Made by a program: the position numbers and the translations under genes. A stretch of DNA of 64,000 nucleotides from Ancylostoma caninum (Eukaryota > Nematoda > Chromadorea > Rhabditida > Ancylostomatidae): assembly GCA_037903475.1 (NCBI GenBank), contig JBAJFG010000487.1:1-64000 (forward strand), in the 5' to 3' direction. Under the pieces are notes generated by a model. That model searched no databases. It had not been told where the DNA came from and saw only the letters and a list, made by a program, of their open reading frames with translations. Shown piece after piece: positions 1-13,410 of this stretch. Positions within the stretch are counted from its first letter, which is position 1. Every line of letters starts with the position of its first letter.

Positions 1-95
1 CCTCTTCCTGCCTATGTACCTCTACCTCATTTCCACCTTTCCATTTCTACCTCTTTCTCCTTTTCTCTCTTTCTCTCCTCCTCTCTTCCTCTTTA
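1..95. repeat. Pyrimidine-rich low-complexity tract
   Basis: Nearly every base on the plus strand is C or T, in runs such as CTCTTTCTCC. It is simple-sequence DNA; the open frame running through it is a by-product of composition. Confidence 0.7.
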
Positions 96-2148
96 TGGCG
101 CAGTTTACACGAATCAATAGCTGCTCATCTAGCAATATTCGAATAGTTATGACTCGTGCTTACCAGCGCTATTATGGACAGGGAAACGTTTTTAACTACG
201 AGCTGATGGAGTTACAGAGGATCCTTGTAGGTTTTAATGCCGCCCCTTTTACCTGACTATATTGTGAGGTCCTATTCATTATTAGGTTCACCCGCAGTAA
301 TGCAATTACCTTTCAAGTTAAATCTTCACTTGATATTTACCAAACCGTTCACCCGCAGGTGATATCGTAGAGCGTGAGGGGAAGGGTAATCTGCACGTGT
401 CTTCAAGGTCTAAATGCATGATTTGGATTACCCAGGGTGAACGTCTTAACGTCTGTATCAAATGAGTTGCTACGATGCACGCATAAACATACCCTTTGGT
501 GGTAAAATGTCATGAATTCCATGCTTCACATTACCAGGAGCTTCAAGGATAGATTCGTAACCTGGTGGTGAAGCCAACACATGCATTGATGGATACGACC
601 CATGGTCGAACATGGGTAGAATTCACGGTGAATCTATTTATATCACGAGAAACGTAGGTAACTCCGAGAATGCGGATAAATGAGCCGGTTAGTGACAATC
701 GGCTGTTACTTACAAATTCAATGCCTATTCTTTCCCACACCTCTCTCAAGAGGCCCCATCACTTCTGCTTCCTATAGATAAGAATTGCCTTCATGGACAA
801 GATAAACAAGGGAGGGAGGATATAAGTTCTTGTAGAACGTTTGCATAGTTATTTCTCTGCCAGAGACTCACTATTTGTCGTGCTTTTCTCCTTCTGAGTT
901 GAGGAAAGTACGATAAATAGTCCATTCAGAAGGAGAAAAGTACAATGCTCCTTAGTGCTGACAGATCTTTGTTGGAGTTTCCAAGCAGCTGGCCTTGAGA
1001 AACATTTTTGAGAAGTTCAGATCGTTATGATAGTTGTTCCTCCTAAAAAATCCAAAAATCTCCAAAGAGAGCTTCACTGTAGCCTTATTCGGAACGTTCA
1101 AGGAGTGCTTATACGGCTGGGTATGCGGAGTTCCCCACAAGAAAAGAGAAAATTCTACAACAACTTCTGCCCACATACTCCCTCCGTCCCCGTTAATGGG
1201 TAATGTTCAGTCATTTTCAGAAAAATGCTACGCACTCTGGTTGTGTCTTTTAGAAAAACCAGGGGAAGTCTTATCTTAGTGCAATCGCGACGAGTAGCAC
1301 AATTTGCGCAATATAGAAAAAAAGCCTTAAGTCATCCATGCGCATCAAATATCACTTCCTCTTGGATGCGACACTCCTCTAATCCAGGCAGAAAAATCCC
1401 AAGCTGGAAATGCGATTGAAAGAGCACACACATACCCCTTTAAGATTGCTTCATTTTTAGATACAGTAGCAAAAGTGCAGGGCTTGAATACAATAGTAGA
1501 GAGTTTGAAATGGTTCATTTCCTTTTAACAAATCTACAAATGTAATCAGCACCGCCCGTTCCTCGCTCATTAGGCTCACTCGTGAAATCTGCCGTCATTT
1601 TCAGTTTTTTCCGTATAGCAAAAAATAACCTTGCAACAATGCAATCTCAATCAGTGATGCATGTATTATATCGTAACTTGTGAGCATTACCTGCAACTGC
1701 TAGATGTGCTAGGTCCACGTTGGTAACTACCTGGTTTATTTATCCGGGAAATACTTATGGTACCGCTCCCACTTGACCTTGGCAAGTGAATTTTTCTCAG
1801 ACAGCTTCCGGTCCATCGTTAAACTTCCCCTGTTGCACTTATGTACAATTCTATTTAACTTCCCCTCTTCCCCTATTTTACTATTCACCTCTAACGTTTA
1901 CCAGCTGAGAATTTAATAGAGCTACGTAGATCCACATGGTATGCTGTAGGAGAAATGGCTACGGGGTACTGCAAAGGTCTTTGGACAAGCATAATCGTTC
2001 GCAAAAAACGTGAAGAAGGGTTTGCTAAAAGAAACAAATGATGAGTTTCAATAATTTCCACGTGCTTTCTTCTCTAAACCTGGGCATGATGTTTTAATAA
2101 TGCTTTCACTATTTCAGCCAACCAAGTTGTCAGGTGGTAAGCTTTATT
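96..2148. other. Intergenic stretch, no gene recognised
   Basis: Only short open frames are present and none shows a family motif or a convincing set of splice sites. A 15-bp stem lies at 883-897 and 926-940. Around 350-440 there are weak matches to the interspersed repeat better seen at 62191-62375. Confidence 0.5.
883..940. repeat. Small hairpin, 15-bp stem
   Basis: CTTTTCTCCTTCTGA at 883-897 is the exact reverse complement of 926-940, with a 28-base loop. The loop also contains CGATAAATAGT, which can pair with the bases just left of the stem, so two alternative foldings exist. No gene lies next to it. Confidence 0.6.
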
Positions 2149-2188
2149 GGCCTAACGTTTCGAACAGATCGTCGTCTTCAAAGGCCTA
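2149..2188 (-). ncRNA. Degenerate hammerhead-ribozyme-like motif (Penelope type)
   Basis: Read on the minus strand, a GGCCT arm is followed by TTGAAGA, a short GC stem-loop, then GAAACGTTA and a matching AGGCC arm. This is the order of a minimal type I hammerhead: stem I, CUGANGA, stem II, GAAA, a two-base-pair stem III, cleavage base, stem I. The first core base is T instead of C, so catalysis is doubtful. Minimal hammerheads of this form are known from ends of Penelope-like elements; no Penelope coding sequence is visible beside this one, so it would be an orphan end. Confidence 0.4.
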
Positions 2189-5100
2189 AAAGTGGCTCGC
2201 GGTTCTTAAATGATATTAAATTAATAATTAATTAATGATATTAATTAAAATGAAAAGTATTTGTTTACATCTTAGTCACGAAAACAAATACAAATCTCAA
2301 GTTCGAAGATACTTCCACTGGCAGTGGCAGAGACTTGCGAAAGCAAAGGTATTAAGTCGACTCATGCGCGCTTGTATTCTCTTCTATCATTCCTTTACCA
2401 ATATTAGAAGAGGCTCCAGAGCCCTCTGTAATGTAGGGGATACTTTTTATTACAAAAACAGAAGAAACTTTGCAAGACTCCAGGAACTAGCCGAGTTTCA
2501 GCAGGGTTATCGTTCGTCTCCCATCTGGGCATGGTCAGAAATACCTGGAAATCGCACTATAATCGTTCCTTTGTTTGGTTTTAGAGCAACTTCATGCTCG
2601 TTCTATGCTAGAAACCTAATCCATTGATCTTGGTGATCAAAAATATGCTAATTTGGGATCCGAGTGATGACGAAGTTGTCGCCTGAATTGATTATTCCTC
2701 TCAACAGCAAAGATCGGGTTGAACAGTCCCCTATTGCGGTCCTACAGCTACTTTGGAAAATTTGGAAGTGAATAATGATGAGGGCCAGATGAGGGCCTAG
2801 GTTGGCAACCATATTAGATGGTTGTGAAAAAGTATTCAATCAACAATTTTGGTTACAACTGCAATAACCAAATATTTATGAGTGCACCGAAGAAAATTAG
2901 CATGGAACCCTAAAGCAGTTCCAATGGCATTGCAAATCTGTGAATTTTGTTCCTTTTGGTGAAATTTTCTGGGCTTTCAGAGGGAAATTCGTCATTGGCG
3001 ATTTTTGGCAGTAAATCACGACTAGAATATGGCAATCAAGCTGAATATCGCTTTCATTAGTTCACCAAATCGTTTCATAAACATATAATTCACTAGAATT
3101 CAATAGGAAATCACTAAACAACTTGTCATAAAGCGTGAATAGACGTAATTTGTGTTGAACGTTACGTGATTGCTTGCTTTAGTTTCGTGTCTCGGCCTTT
3201 TGGGACAATGTAATTATTTTAGAATATATCTCTTTAAAAACCTCTATAGCTACCGTCCTACTGTGCAACTCATTTTGCACTTTACGCTCAGCTTATGCAC
3301 TACCACCATAATTACCGTTCTTATGTTAGAGAAGGCTCCCTGTTATCCATGCTTCACTGAACCAGTTGTGCAAAAGCGAAGTTTGCTGAAAAAGAAACTT
3401 CTCCTACTCCGCACATTACTTGCACAGTGTGCCTCTTTCCCCAACAACATCTCCTCCAACGATATGCTCCCCTTATTACATGAACTCCACCTCTCTAATA
3501 TTCCAGAAAATTGCTTAAAAATAAGAAAATAATGATGAGATGATCGGTTACCTTTAGGTCGTTATGAGTACAAGAAGAGTTTTGTGACGTAGGTTGGAAT
3601 CAATTCATAATGAGGTGTTATTATGTACTACATAATTCGTCTTTACTCTAGAGACTTCGCTGTTTGGAACAGACATTGATCTCACCTGCCCTTGTTTCAA
3701 AGACCTATCGAACACCAATAAAAGCGAGGATATCATCAGAAGCCAAATCTGGGATGTTGGGAGCTATAGAAATCTCAAAAATGCTTCAGACAGTTACTGA
3801 AGTTTATTGAAGTCGAAATCGCTATGCATAAAACAGAATCTAGGGCTATTTATGGAACGGAATCTAAACATAGCAGCAATAATTGTAGTTTTTGCTATGA
3901 AACCCTCTCGCTTTTTGTGTGGGTCCTCATGAGCTGTAGAAAGCACAACATTACAAAGCCAATGGCGACATTTTTTTAAATCATGAACTGGGTTCAAGAC
4001 TTTACTCCTCGTCTCCGTCACCCATCGCACCCACCTTTGAACACCAGCAGTCTGACCCAAATCGGTGAAATAAATAAGCCGCTAGCAAAGTTCAGTCTTC
4101 CGAGCCCAAAATATAGTAATGGAGCGGTTTGAACTTTGAAACTCGAGCGAGAGATGCTTTTGTACGTCTCCTAATCCAAAGAACGAGCACAGAGTGAGTC
4201 GTTAGTATGAAATCTCAATTTCCTGCATTGGTAGAGGGAACTCCAAACGACCGTGTGCAAGGGGCGGGACCGGAGCGCGGCGCAGCACTCGGGTTGTCTG
4301 CTGCTGTCAAAAGCAGGGAAACCAGAGTCCCATGCAGAATCTCTGTGTTTTTGTCCGAGAACCGCATCACGGCCCCCCTCCCCGCACACGGCCATCGGAG
4401 TTTCTTGCAGGCTGCAAAGGTCGTTCTGTCGAGTGCAAGGGCACCAATACGGTACCAGTTTTCCAAGAGGCTCAAGCCATTCAAAATTTATGGTTTGGCC
4501 TCTGCAGGGCGAAACCAATTAAAGGATGATGAAATTAAACCCGATTTTTGGGGTCCAAAGTGATGCGACGGGTGACGGGTACGGGCCTTTTAGTGGACAA
4601 TTTGCGCACAGTTCCTCCAACCTTCCTATGTGGTTTTGTATAGTTAAATTTGTATGATATCCCCAAGTTAGACCCATCATCTCTGAGTTTCGGCCTATTT
4701 CGAGTGAAGTTATTCCAACTTTTCAAGCACCTCACCGAATCTTCGGGTAAAAAACTTGATATTAAAGCTAGTTGATTTTATGTTGTATAAATTATAGCTT
4801 TTACTCTAAAATCAATTACTAAATTGCTAGTGTTGTAAAGTTTTGTCCTAGCATGAGGTAGAAATTGCAAAAATTTCCATTCTTGGTTCTCTTTCACTAG
4901 TACCCTCGCGTTGGCGACAAGTGCCTAGTCCTGCTCTCTTCTTAATAGAGTGTGCTTGTTCTTCTACTACCCCTTCGCACTCCATGATTTTACTCCTCAC
5001 ATTTCCTGTCAAAGTCAGTTTTTCACCTACATTTTCTCATTTCCGAGTAGGCACTTTGTGCACTCTCCGGAAAAATTTATGATTACGAGTGAAAAGAATT

Positions 5101-7545
5101 CACATGGAAAAAATCAAAAGGGTGCATCAAAAGCTATAATTACAGAGAAAGAGATTATGCTGAAACACGTGACTGCATAAAAAGCAACTTGAATTGGCCA
5201 TGCACGAAAAAAATCGGTGCAGCCCAAGGCGTAGTGAGAAATCCATACTGTGGAGTCAAAAAAGCGCCTTTTTTTTCGAGTACATTTTGTTTCCTCAGAA
5301 GGGAGGATACTCAAATGCATCATGGAAATACGTGACGACAGTGGTATACCGCGTTATCGACTTTTTTGACAAACCCGATCATCGCAACCCGACCATCCTC
5401 GTCCAACACAGCGAATCAGAAACAATCAAAAATCACTTTTCATTAGTTCTGACGAAATTCACCAATATGTCCATGCTTACCATCGTCGAAAACTCAAGAT
5501 TATGCTGGAATCTCGATGACTAAAATTTTCTTAGGTGCTGCCTTTAGTGTACGGACCGAATGTGTGTTACCATATCAGAAGCAGCACACTACCACCGTTC
5601 ATTTTTGCTGAGGTACCGATCATTTCCCACAGTTGGCCGAGAATTTCAAAATTCTCAGCGGACTGTGGGAAACATTCGGGTTCTCGGTTTTTCAAGACAT
5701 TTCACGAGTGCCGTTGCTTTCAGCAGCTCACGAAGACTGTGTTACTGTACATATCTTTTAAACGATCTCTGAGAAGAGAGACTGCCTTCAAGCCAATCTG
5801 AGAATAATTGAGAAGTGAAAGTGAAAATTGAAAATGATTCCAAACTTCCTGTAGTTATATAAGTGCAGTAGGTACACAATATGGTAAGATTCGCTTTTCC
5901 TGTAGAATTGCCCATCATGTGTCATCTGCTTGAGGCTAAAAGATTTCCAAAGGGCAGCTGACATGTTAGCGGAAATTATGTAGTACATGTTAATATACTG
6001 TGAAAAAGAAAGGTCACACAATCGCTCAAAGTTCTGGCAAAGTGCTGAAAAAGTGCGCGTAGAGTTTTACTGTGCCTTTCGCTCTATGCTTTCCGCAAAA
6101 TGAAGCCTTGCTCGCATTCGTCGTCTTATTGGATCTGGCTGTAAGTGAAAAGCAGATGTCCTATTCCTGACCACATTAGCTCGTCACCCCAATTATTTGT
6201 TTCTTACTTGTCCACTATTTGTTTAGAAGTTAGGATACCGATTCATTTAACACGTTCGCGACCTTACGGTTTTGGCATGGTGTGTCACATGGGACACACG
6301 CGCTTCTGCACAAGTTGGACCCGTGCTCAACCGCTCGAGCACGTGGTACCACTTGGTAGGAGAGTTTTTCCACCGCCGCAAAATACCCCGAATTTGAGCA
6401 AATCTGAACCCGATCTTTTTCTCTTTTGTGATAGTCAAGAGTGTTTCCAAATATTTGTCGTTCATTCACTTGATACTGATTGCAGTTCCTTTTTCATGTG
6501 TATCGATCTCTCTGGTGTATGTTTTAACCACATATTAAAAGCTTGAATATTTGCTAGTATAACACTACATAGAGGCTTGCTAATTATGACTTCTTCACAG
6601 AAATATAACTCTGAAAAGAACGTGCTCACCCGGTTGAGCACGCGGTCCTACGCGTCGCACCATGCGTGTCAACCGGTTGAGCATATTGTTGCGAAATTGT
6701 TAAACTTTCATATGTTTTTCGTTAGCCTCGAAGAAAGAGGCGAAGACGATTTTAAGGCCCTCAGCAAAGAACTCACCAGTAATCTCGAGTTGAACGTCGT
6801 AAAGTTGAACGTTAGAAATCACGGGTTATGGCTAATGCCTTCTTAGAAACTCCGTCTGTTAGATGAAGTATTAACGCTTCTGCACTTGGGAAGCAATATT
6901 TGCTTGGTAATCTAGCATAACAATAAATAATGAATAACAAATGTAAGGAACAAGACATGTTAGTCAGTGATATGTCAGACGCTAATGAATGTGCTTCCTG
7001 CTCAATGCTTCTTCTATATCACATGGAAAATGTAGGCTGAACAGAAGAAAAGTTTAAAACATCCAAGATTATTCACTCATCCCTACCCTTGTGCCCTTGG
7101 CTTTCCTTGAGCTAGGGTCTGCAGAGCAATGAGAATGTTGGGCTTATTCGACAACTTAATACTGCACCTAGTATGTCATCCACACATTCTTATGTTTCTT
7201 TTGTAAGCTAGAACACAAGCTTATTTATGATGAGAAATCATCTTCACGGTAGAAGCTAGTCGTCCTAGCTACTGAATTCTGATCTGATATTTGTCTCAGA
7301 AGTTAGGTTGACATGAGGAAACCCTGAATGTTTCAGTCATTCAGTGGTGCGGCAGCGGCTACATACGTACATCTTACTGGTTTTGTCCTGAAAGAAGTCG
7401 CCAGCTATAGTTACCAGAAGTAGATATAACAGATGATCTCTTAGAGGGAATCTAGAAATCAGGGAAATCATTCTCGATTTTGATGCATGCGATATGGGAG
7501 ACCACCTGTCGAGTCAATGATTCGAATATCGGGGCTAATCTGTTA
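2189..7545. other. Intergenic stretch, no gene supported
   Basis: Open frames of 60-133 codons occur, the longest at 2235-2627, 3170-3532, 4171-4563 and 6145-6546. None matches a family I recognise and none is joined by plausible splice sites to a second coding exon. The patch at 4200-4450 is clearly more GC-rich than its surroundings and is open on both strands. GC-rich words related to CCGGTTGAGCACG recur at 6328-6345 and 6628-6685, suggesting a decayed repeat. Confidence 0.45.
5623..5672. repeat. Compact 50-nt hairpin
   Basis: TTTCCCACAGT at the left pairs exactly with ACTGTGGGAAA at the right, and inside it GAGAATTT pairs with AAATTCTC, leaving a tiny loop and one short internal bulge. 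It is too short for a usual microRNA precursor and could be the remnant of a small MITE. Confidence 0.6.
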
Positions 7546-7547
7546 TA

Positions 7548-7795
7548 CAGGGCGGCCCAAAAATACGGTACCAACTCTCGTTTCACCTCTGAACATAACC
7601 ACTTGCGCGCCGCCGGCAACGACTTCACTCAGCATCTCAGGTCCTGTCGGAGCTGACAGGGGATGTTACGGTGTGAAGAGTTGCCTTATGTTGAATATGA
7701 CATAGTAAACATAAATACTACAACTATCTTTCAAATTACATATGAGTTCTTTTGTGGCGCACACTTTTCTGTGTTACCGTATTTATGGACCCCTG
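7548..7795. mobile_element. Mariner-type MITE, 248 bp
   Basis: The ends are inverted repeats. The left begins CAGGGCGGCCCAAAAATACG. The right, read inward, begins CAGGGGTCCATAAATACG. Both are flanked by TA (7546-7547 and 7796-7797), the target duplication typical of Tc1/mariner transposition. The interior is too short for a transposase and the open frame crossing it has no motif, so it is non-autonomous. Confidence 0.8.
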
Positions 7796-7837
7796 TACTT
7801 CACGCTGCTACACTATCCCACTGACGCTCAATACATA

Positions 7838-8338
7838 TGGGGGTATCAAAAAGTTTCCGACCTAGACTACTTCCAAAAGGTTAACAGCGACAAAAATTTG
7901 CCATATTAAAATAAAGATCTCTCGTAGCCCAATTTCAATTTTCCAAACCGTTCAAAGAGCTCTTTTTATCACATGAGGAGAGTATCTTTCAACAGTCGAT
8001 TTCAGTTCGTTTTCGACCCCGAATTCCATTGCTCAGTGGAGCTAATCCACATTTCCAGGCAAATAATACTTGTTGGGTGTAAGGCCCAGACTATAGGATC
8101 GGATGATTCGAATCCGCATTCTGGTGTGGCAGCAACCGCAACTCTTGATATATGGACGGGTGCGCCGTCGAAAAGCATCTGAAACCCACTATAGTTAGGC
8201 TAGGAAAAAGTGCAATTATTTTTGAACGAATCAGCTTGAGAATATGGAACTCAGCATAATGGCTTCAAAGACCAGACTACACGATCGCACTTAAAAGGGA
8301 TGGAACAGGTCGGGGCCGGAAACTTTTTGATATCCCTA
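7838..8338. mobile_element. Decayed Tc1/mariner-type element, 501 bp
   Basis: Inverted ends TGGGGGTATCAAAAAGTTTC and, read inward from the right, TAGGGATATCAAAAAGTTTC, flanked by TA at 7836-7837 and 8339-8340. On the minus strand a short run resembles the conserved block before the last catalytic acidic residue of mariner transposases (a GLTPNKYYLPG-like string), but stops interrupt it. It is probably an internally deleted, inactive copy lying 43 bp from the neighbouring mariner MITE. Confidence 0.75.
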
Positions 8339-8694
8339 TATTACACAATTTATGTTGAAATTAACAACGCAAACTAAAGACGTTTAGCGGGATTGCTTAT
8401 TCTATAGAGTGGGCAATGTTAGGAGATAACCCAGTTTTGCTCAGCTATGCGTTCATGAATTCTAGCGCTGGAGTACACATGATAATGGATACACAAATGC
8501 ATAGCCACCAAACTCAAGTGGTCAACGGAGCTTCAAATTATTCCAGCATAACATTGGAACTCCGTTTTTGTTCAAGTGCAGATGAAAGAGCTTTGAGCTT
8601 ATTGTTTAGCGGAAGTTCAGGTCTTATCGACGCTGCTACAGTGATGCCTCGATTCACTGACAGAGCAAACATTACGATTTGTAATGCTTGGCCG

Positions 8695-8976
8695 ACGGGT
8701 GTGGCGCAGTGGTAAGAGGCTCGCCGCGCACGCACACGATCGATGGTTCGATCCCGCCCGAGGCCAACCAAGCCTTCCATCCCTCCGGGGTCGGTAAATT
8801 GGTACCAGAGGAGTCTGGGAAGATGAAGCACTGACTTGGTACATCGGGTGCCCCCCGCAAGTCATTGTACAGGGCACATACGCATTCAACGGCTCTACGA
8901 TGCTCAGATGAAGTCGAGTGCGTGGCGCATCCCTCGTGACGGGATTGATTAACGCCGACCATTTTATCCTTATCCT
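8695..8976 (+). mobile_element. tRNA-derived SINE with target-site duplication
   Basis: The head has a pol III A box (TGGCGCAGTGG at about 8701) and a B box (GGTTCGATCCC at about 8745) at tRNA spacing. A roughly 200-bp body follows. The tail is a short TTATCC repeat. The insert is flanked by a perfect 13-bp direct repeat, TAATGCTTGGCCG, at 8682-8694 and 8977-8989. Tail plus target duplication mark LINE-driven retroposition. The exact duplication implies a fairly recent insertion. It is not a functional tRNA gene. Confidence 0.85.
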
Positions 8977-8989
8977 TAATGCTTGGCCG

Positions 8990-11900
8990 GAGTTACTTCC
9001 TCGTAAACATTTTCAAACCATACATGAGGTAATTACTACGTGATATTATAACACATATTCTGTTGTAAGGTCGCTTCACTTAACCGGAAAGTTCGACATA
9101 TATAGTAGTTACATTCTGTGAGCTCGTTCTGAGAAAACGATGTTGTACCTTGTCTGGAAACACTTCCATCAGCTGTAATCGCCTGTTCGCCCTTGATAGT
9201 TAGAGAGAGGAAACAATGATTTCTACAGGTGGGTATACATTCATACTTACATAGGGTAATGGTAACTACGTATCCTTGCCCAGTGCTACACCAAATTTAA
9301 AATCTTTATGGGACTTCTCTATTGATGGAATGCAGTGGTAAAGACGTTGGTTTATCTAATTGAACCGATATTTGCTCTGCTGATCGGAAAAGCTTCTAAG
9401 GCTTGGCTATGGGGTGGTAGTATTCCCTCAGATGTCGTGATATCATGTTCGGAACATGTAACAAGGATAATTCGAGACGCAACGCACTAGGTTCTCGCCG
9501 AACCGCATATTGAAATAATGCGGTGCGATGTTTTTGTGAGGCTTTTACGTCGTTGTGAAGTAGTCGCAATGTTGTGATGTGCTTTAAGTTCATAAGAATT
9601 GAACCTCCACGGCACGTCTGAAAGCAGTCCACACTACAACTACATTGTGAGGTACACGCAGAGCTGCAAGAGTCACTGAAGCATTTCTCATTTTCAAAGC
9701 ATGGACTATGCGCTGTCTACATGGTAAAAGGGTTACTGAATGTTCACTGCACAGAAATTATCACCCACCCTGTTTCTGAGGCCAACATTCCAGTTCGGAA
9801 TGAAATTATCGTTCGTCAATGATTTTGATAACCTCGATGGCTTGTGACTTCGTCAATCGGTCCACGTGATTCGAGGCCGACCTTCCCCAAAGCAAAACGA
9901 CCTGCGAGTATGTATCATCCCAGGGAGAAATGAGCGTTACCAGAGGTCGCATGCATCATTGAGATTACGTAGGGTTAACGTAACATAACATTTTCTGAAC
10001 TTTTGAGCACTTCCTGATCGCTCACATATACCTCTCCTTGTTCTCCGCAGTTCACACTAGTGTTCTTTGATCGAATTTAATACTAAAAAGGAAATTCTTT
10101 TCTTTTGTGAGAGAAGGCAAAAGGTCACTGACTAAGAAAACGGAACGCCCCTAGGTTGAGTGGCTGAACTTTTCCACTCATAAAAAAATTTTCTGCTCGA
10201 ACTTGTTTTCGGTTGTATGCTAAACTAATTCGATAAAATGTGAAAGTCGGCAACATCTTTTTTACATTCTCAGAAAATTCCACAAGACGAGGAACTCTCA
10301 TATTTGTGCTTGAATGCGCAATAAGAAGGTCATTAATGTATATACTGAAGCAAGGAAGATGTACAAGATACACTCCCTTGCATGTGACTGACATTCTTCA
10401 GGTGTTATGGAGGGGTTAGCTCTATGCCAATAAGAGGCACGCGTTAAGTAGCCCGCTAATATTTAATACAATATTCGTTTGAAAATTATTGTTTGAACCA
10501 ATGAGACTTAATGTTCTGGTTTCATATACAACATTACTGGCGAAAAGTGGAATTTGTAACAGAATCGACGACTACAGTCCCGAGGTCATTAGGCACCATA
10601 ATGCTAATTCAACATTCACAATGCCTTACAGTCAACATGCTTTAACAGAGACGCTAGGAACTGGAAGAATAGATAAAGATGTTGGAAATAGAGAAAAAGC
10701 CTCTTATTTGGCTCGGTACGAATATATCTCCGACAACGACCCGCCTACTGCTTATAGGCGTATGGAGTACTTCATAGCGCAGCATCACCGATATCGTTTC
10801 CGTTTTGAGGGGTGCTACAGGCCCAGATTCTCTGCTAAGACATGAGAAGTTGGAATATTCTGTTTTGATCAGCGATGTTGTCGCTGTAAAGTATCCCATA
10901 GGCTATAGATGGAGTAGAGGCCATATCGAAAGCTTTGGCTGATCACAGATCAGTATCTGCTGGGGAGTACTTGAACGTGACATGTCATAAGTGCCCTAAT
11001 CGCGAACTTTTAGAACTTTTTGAGTACTTTACATGCTGAGTTATTGAATTAGTTAACCTGAAACTTCTGGAGGGACTACTGATGAAGACATAACTGAATT
11101 GGGCTATAACAAGGCTACTCTTTCGGTATACACTTCATAAAGCATTGATGATTTAAGTTCCGGAATCGGATTAACATGAAGACTTAAGATCAACATCATG
11201 AATCTCAACAGTCGAACTCTCTCGTTAAAGGCAGCATTCACAGAAATTTTCATGCCTGAGATTTCAATTGTTTTGGAACCTTAGCAGTTGTCCCAACAAT
11301 TCCACGAAGATAATAGCAGGGAAAACTCAATCATTTTTAACATAGAGCTAGTTGAATCCTGGATCAGCAGCATCAGCGTAGGGTCATTCGATCGAGTTGT
11401 AGCGGGTGTGTACCTTTGATGGCAGCTGATCAAATGGGCAGTCATTTCTTTTCTACTTATTATGAAGCTCTTTTATAGTCCTTCGCTCCCTCTTTTTGCA
11501 TTAACTACAATAGCAAAATTTTTCACATGTTGCTCCACTTCCGTGGATGCCGCCTTTAAGGTTCCACCGTCGCATCCTCAGCATTAAATTCTAAGTATCT
11601 TCTGAGGCTCATATCAAAGACGCTGACGCAGGTCCATTCAAAGACGAGCTTTTTTCCACGTGCATAACAATATGCTAAATATTGAAGGTTTTTATTGTTA
11701 AAAAAGAAAAGAAATGGCATGCTGGTCATTACAATATGTGCTGAAGTCATAGGAGTTCGGTAAAGGTCGAAAAACCGACTTTTAAAGAGTAATTCCTGAC
11801 GTTCACACTGATTGCTATCCCAATACCGCCTGTATTGCTACAGCGCAATCTTACAGCATAAAAATTAAGAATGAATTGAAGCAATCGACGATGAATACTG

Positions 11901-12854
11901 TAGTGTGATTTGCTATCCCATTCAACAACAAAAGGAAACCTGATTCGTTGCTCTCTTACTTACTGTTCACATGACGAGATGGCCTGAGGTCTGGCCATTC
12001 CATCTTAAGTTACTGTATAACTCTTTTTCATCACTTATTTTTATCCCTGGATACTTTTCTTAGATTTCACAAGAACTTAATTTTTGAAATTCTGAGGTAC
12101 CAGGTATCCTCTCTTATAAAGATACCATTTTTTTCCGGTGCATGGTCTGCTACTTGCATATGTGTACTTATTATAAGGTCTCAAAATAATACGTTGTTCA
12201 AAGTTTGATCACATTGATCACGTTGACTTCGGGAATACCCAGTAAGCACCGGCAGTCCATTTGACCATTCCATATGTCCCACTAGCGTGCAAAGTTGTCT
12301 GTGCCATTCCGAGAGCAATTAACACAAACAGCATGGTATATTCCTACGATGGACTTCGTGAAGAAGTCTGACCATAGAGTTGGTGGTCTCCGTGGTCCCC
12401 ATGTTCTGCGGTTGACGCTCCATGAAGTCCAACGGGGGAATTTCAGGGAAACTAATTGATTCAACTGAGTGTGGATAACAAATGTTTGCTGCTGTGTTAC
12501 GAGCGTAGTTCCCATCTCGCGTTAATTTGCCAAACAAATTATCTCAACTCAACGAACGATCACGAACACCGAGCTTGTACAGGTGAACCTAAGTACCGCA
12601 ACTTCATCATGCCTTATTAATGTTGTCGGCAAAAATCAAAAAAGGTCTAATCACATGTATTATAGTATAATAACAGTGATACATGAGTATCCAAACAAAT
12701 GTTTTGAGAAGTGTGGAAGCAGATCAAAATGGAGGTCACCGCGGCTGTATATAGCACCCACACATGGTGAAGGGACTTCAGTGCCCGCGTCGCCTGCATT
12801 GCTTCACGAGCCACGTGACATTCTGTACCACTGAGCTCGGTAAGAAGCTGGGTC
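8990..12854. other. Intergenic stretch, no gene supported
   Basis: The longest frame is 118 codons at 10489-10845 and has no recognisable motif. At 9938-9980 the bases resemble the interspersed repeat at 62191-62375. Nothing else structured was seen. Confidence 0.45.
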
Positions 12855-13410
12855 GGACGAAAGATTCCTTGGCAAGCTCAAGCTCACCAATCCTGTTTCT
12901 CGTGCCTTTTACAGACTCGTTAAAACACACACTCTCCGCGTCTCGCGTATGATTACCATGTCAGCTGCGACGTATAAAATTCGACCGATAATCAGCTGTA
13001 TAGGTGGACCAAACAATAGAATATCGTGGTTTCTCGACAAAGTTGTCCAACTCTCTGATAAAATAACCTATCACTTCACGAACACGGCCCAGTTCCGTGA
13101 ACACTTGCGCAGTACGAACTTTGACCTAAACTGTGTCGTGAAATCATTTGACGTAACGTCGCTTCACACTGAAGTTGCTAACAGCTTAGCCCTATAGGCT
13201 TTCTCTAAGAAGTGCTTGAAATGCATGATAGAGATATGCTGATGTATGGGTTAAGTAAAGCTCACGTAATGACTCTGATCAAGGAATACCCTATTTGTAA
13301 CATTTTTAAATGGTCGGGTACCTTTTATATTAATAAATTATTAGTAATTTTTTCACAGATAGGAGGGGTGCTCGCAATGTCTGAACTGAGGGAATCAAAA
13401 GACTACTGAG
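12855..13410 (+). mobile_element. Penelope-like element reverse transcriptase fragment, decayed
   Basis: Conceptual translation in broken frames gives blocks typical of Penelope-like reverse transcriptase: LGKLKLTNPVSRAFY, then KIRPIISCIGGPNNRISWFL, then SFDVTSLHTEV, then CNIFKWSGTFY. A stop at 13195-13197 and a frame change split the coding run. The catalytic YxDD region and the GIY-YIG domain are missing, so it is a dead internal fragment. It ends about 340 bp before receptor copy A on the same strand. Confidence 0.8.

Noticed and set aside
1..256. 80-codon frame over the pyrimidine tract
   Set aside because: It is a product of a CT-rich simple sequence with no downstream coding signal.
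4171..4563. Long overlapping open frames on both strands
   Set aside because: They share one GC-rich patch, lack motifs and contradict each other; stop codons are simply rare there.
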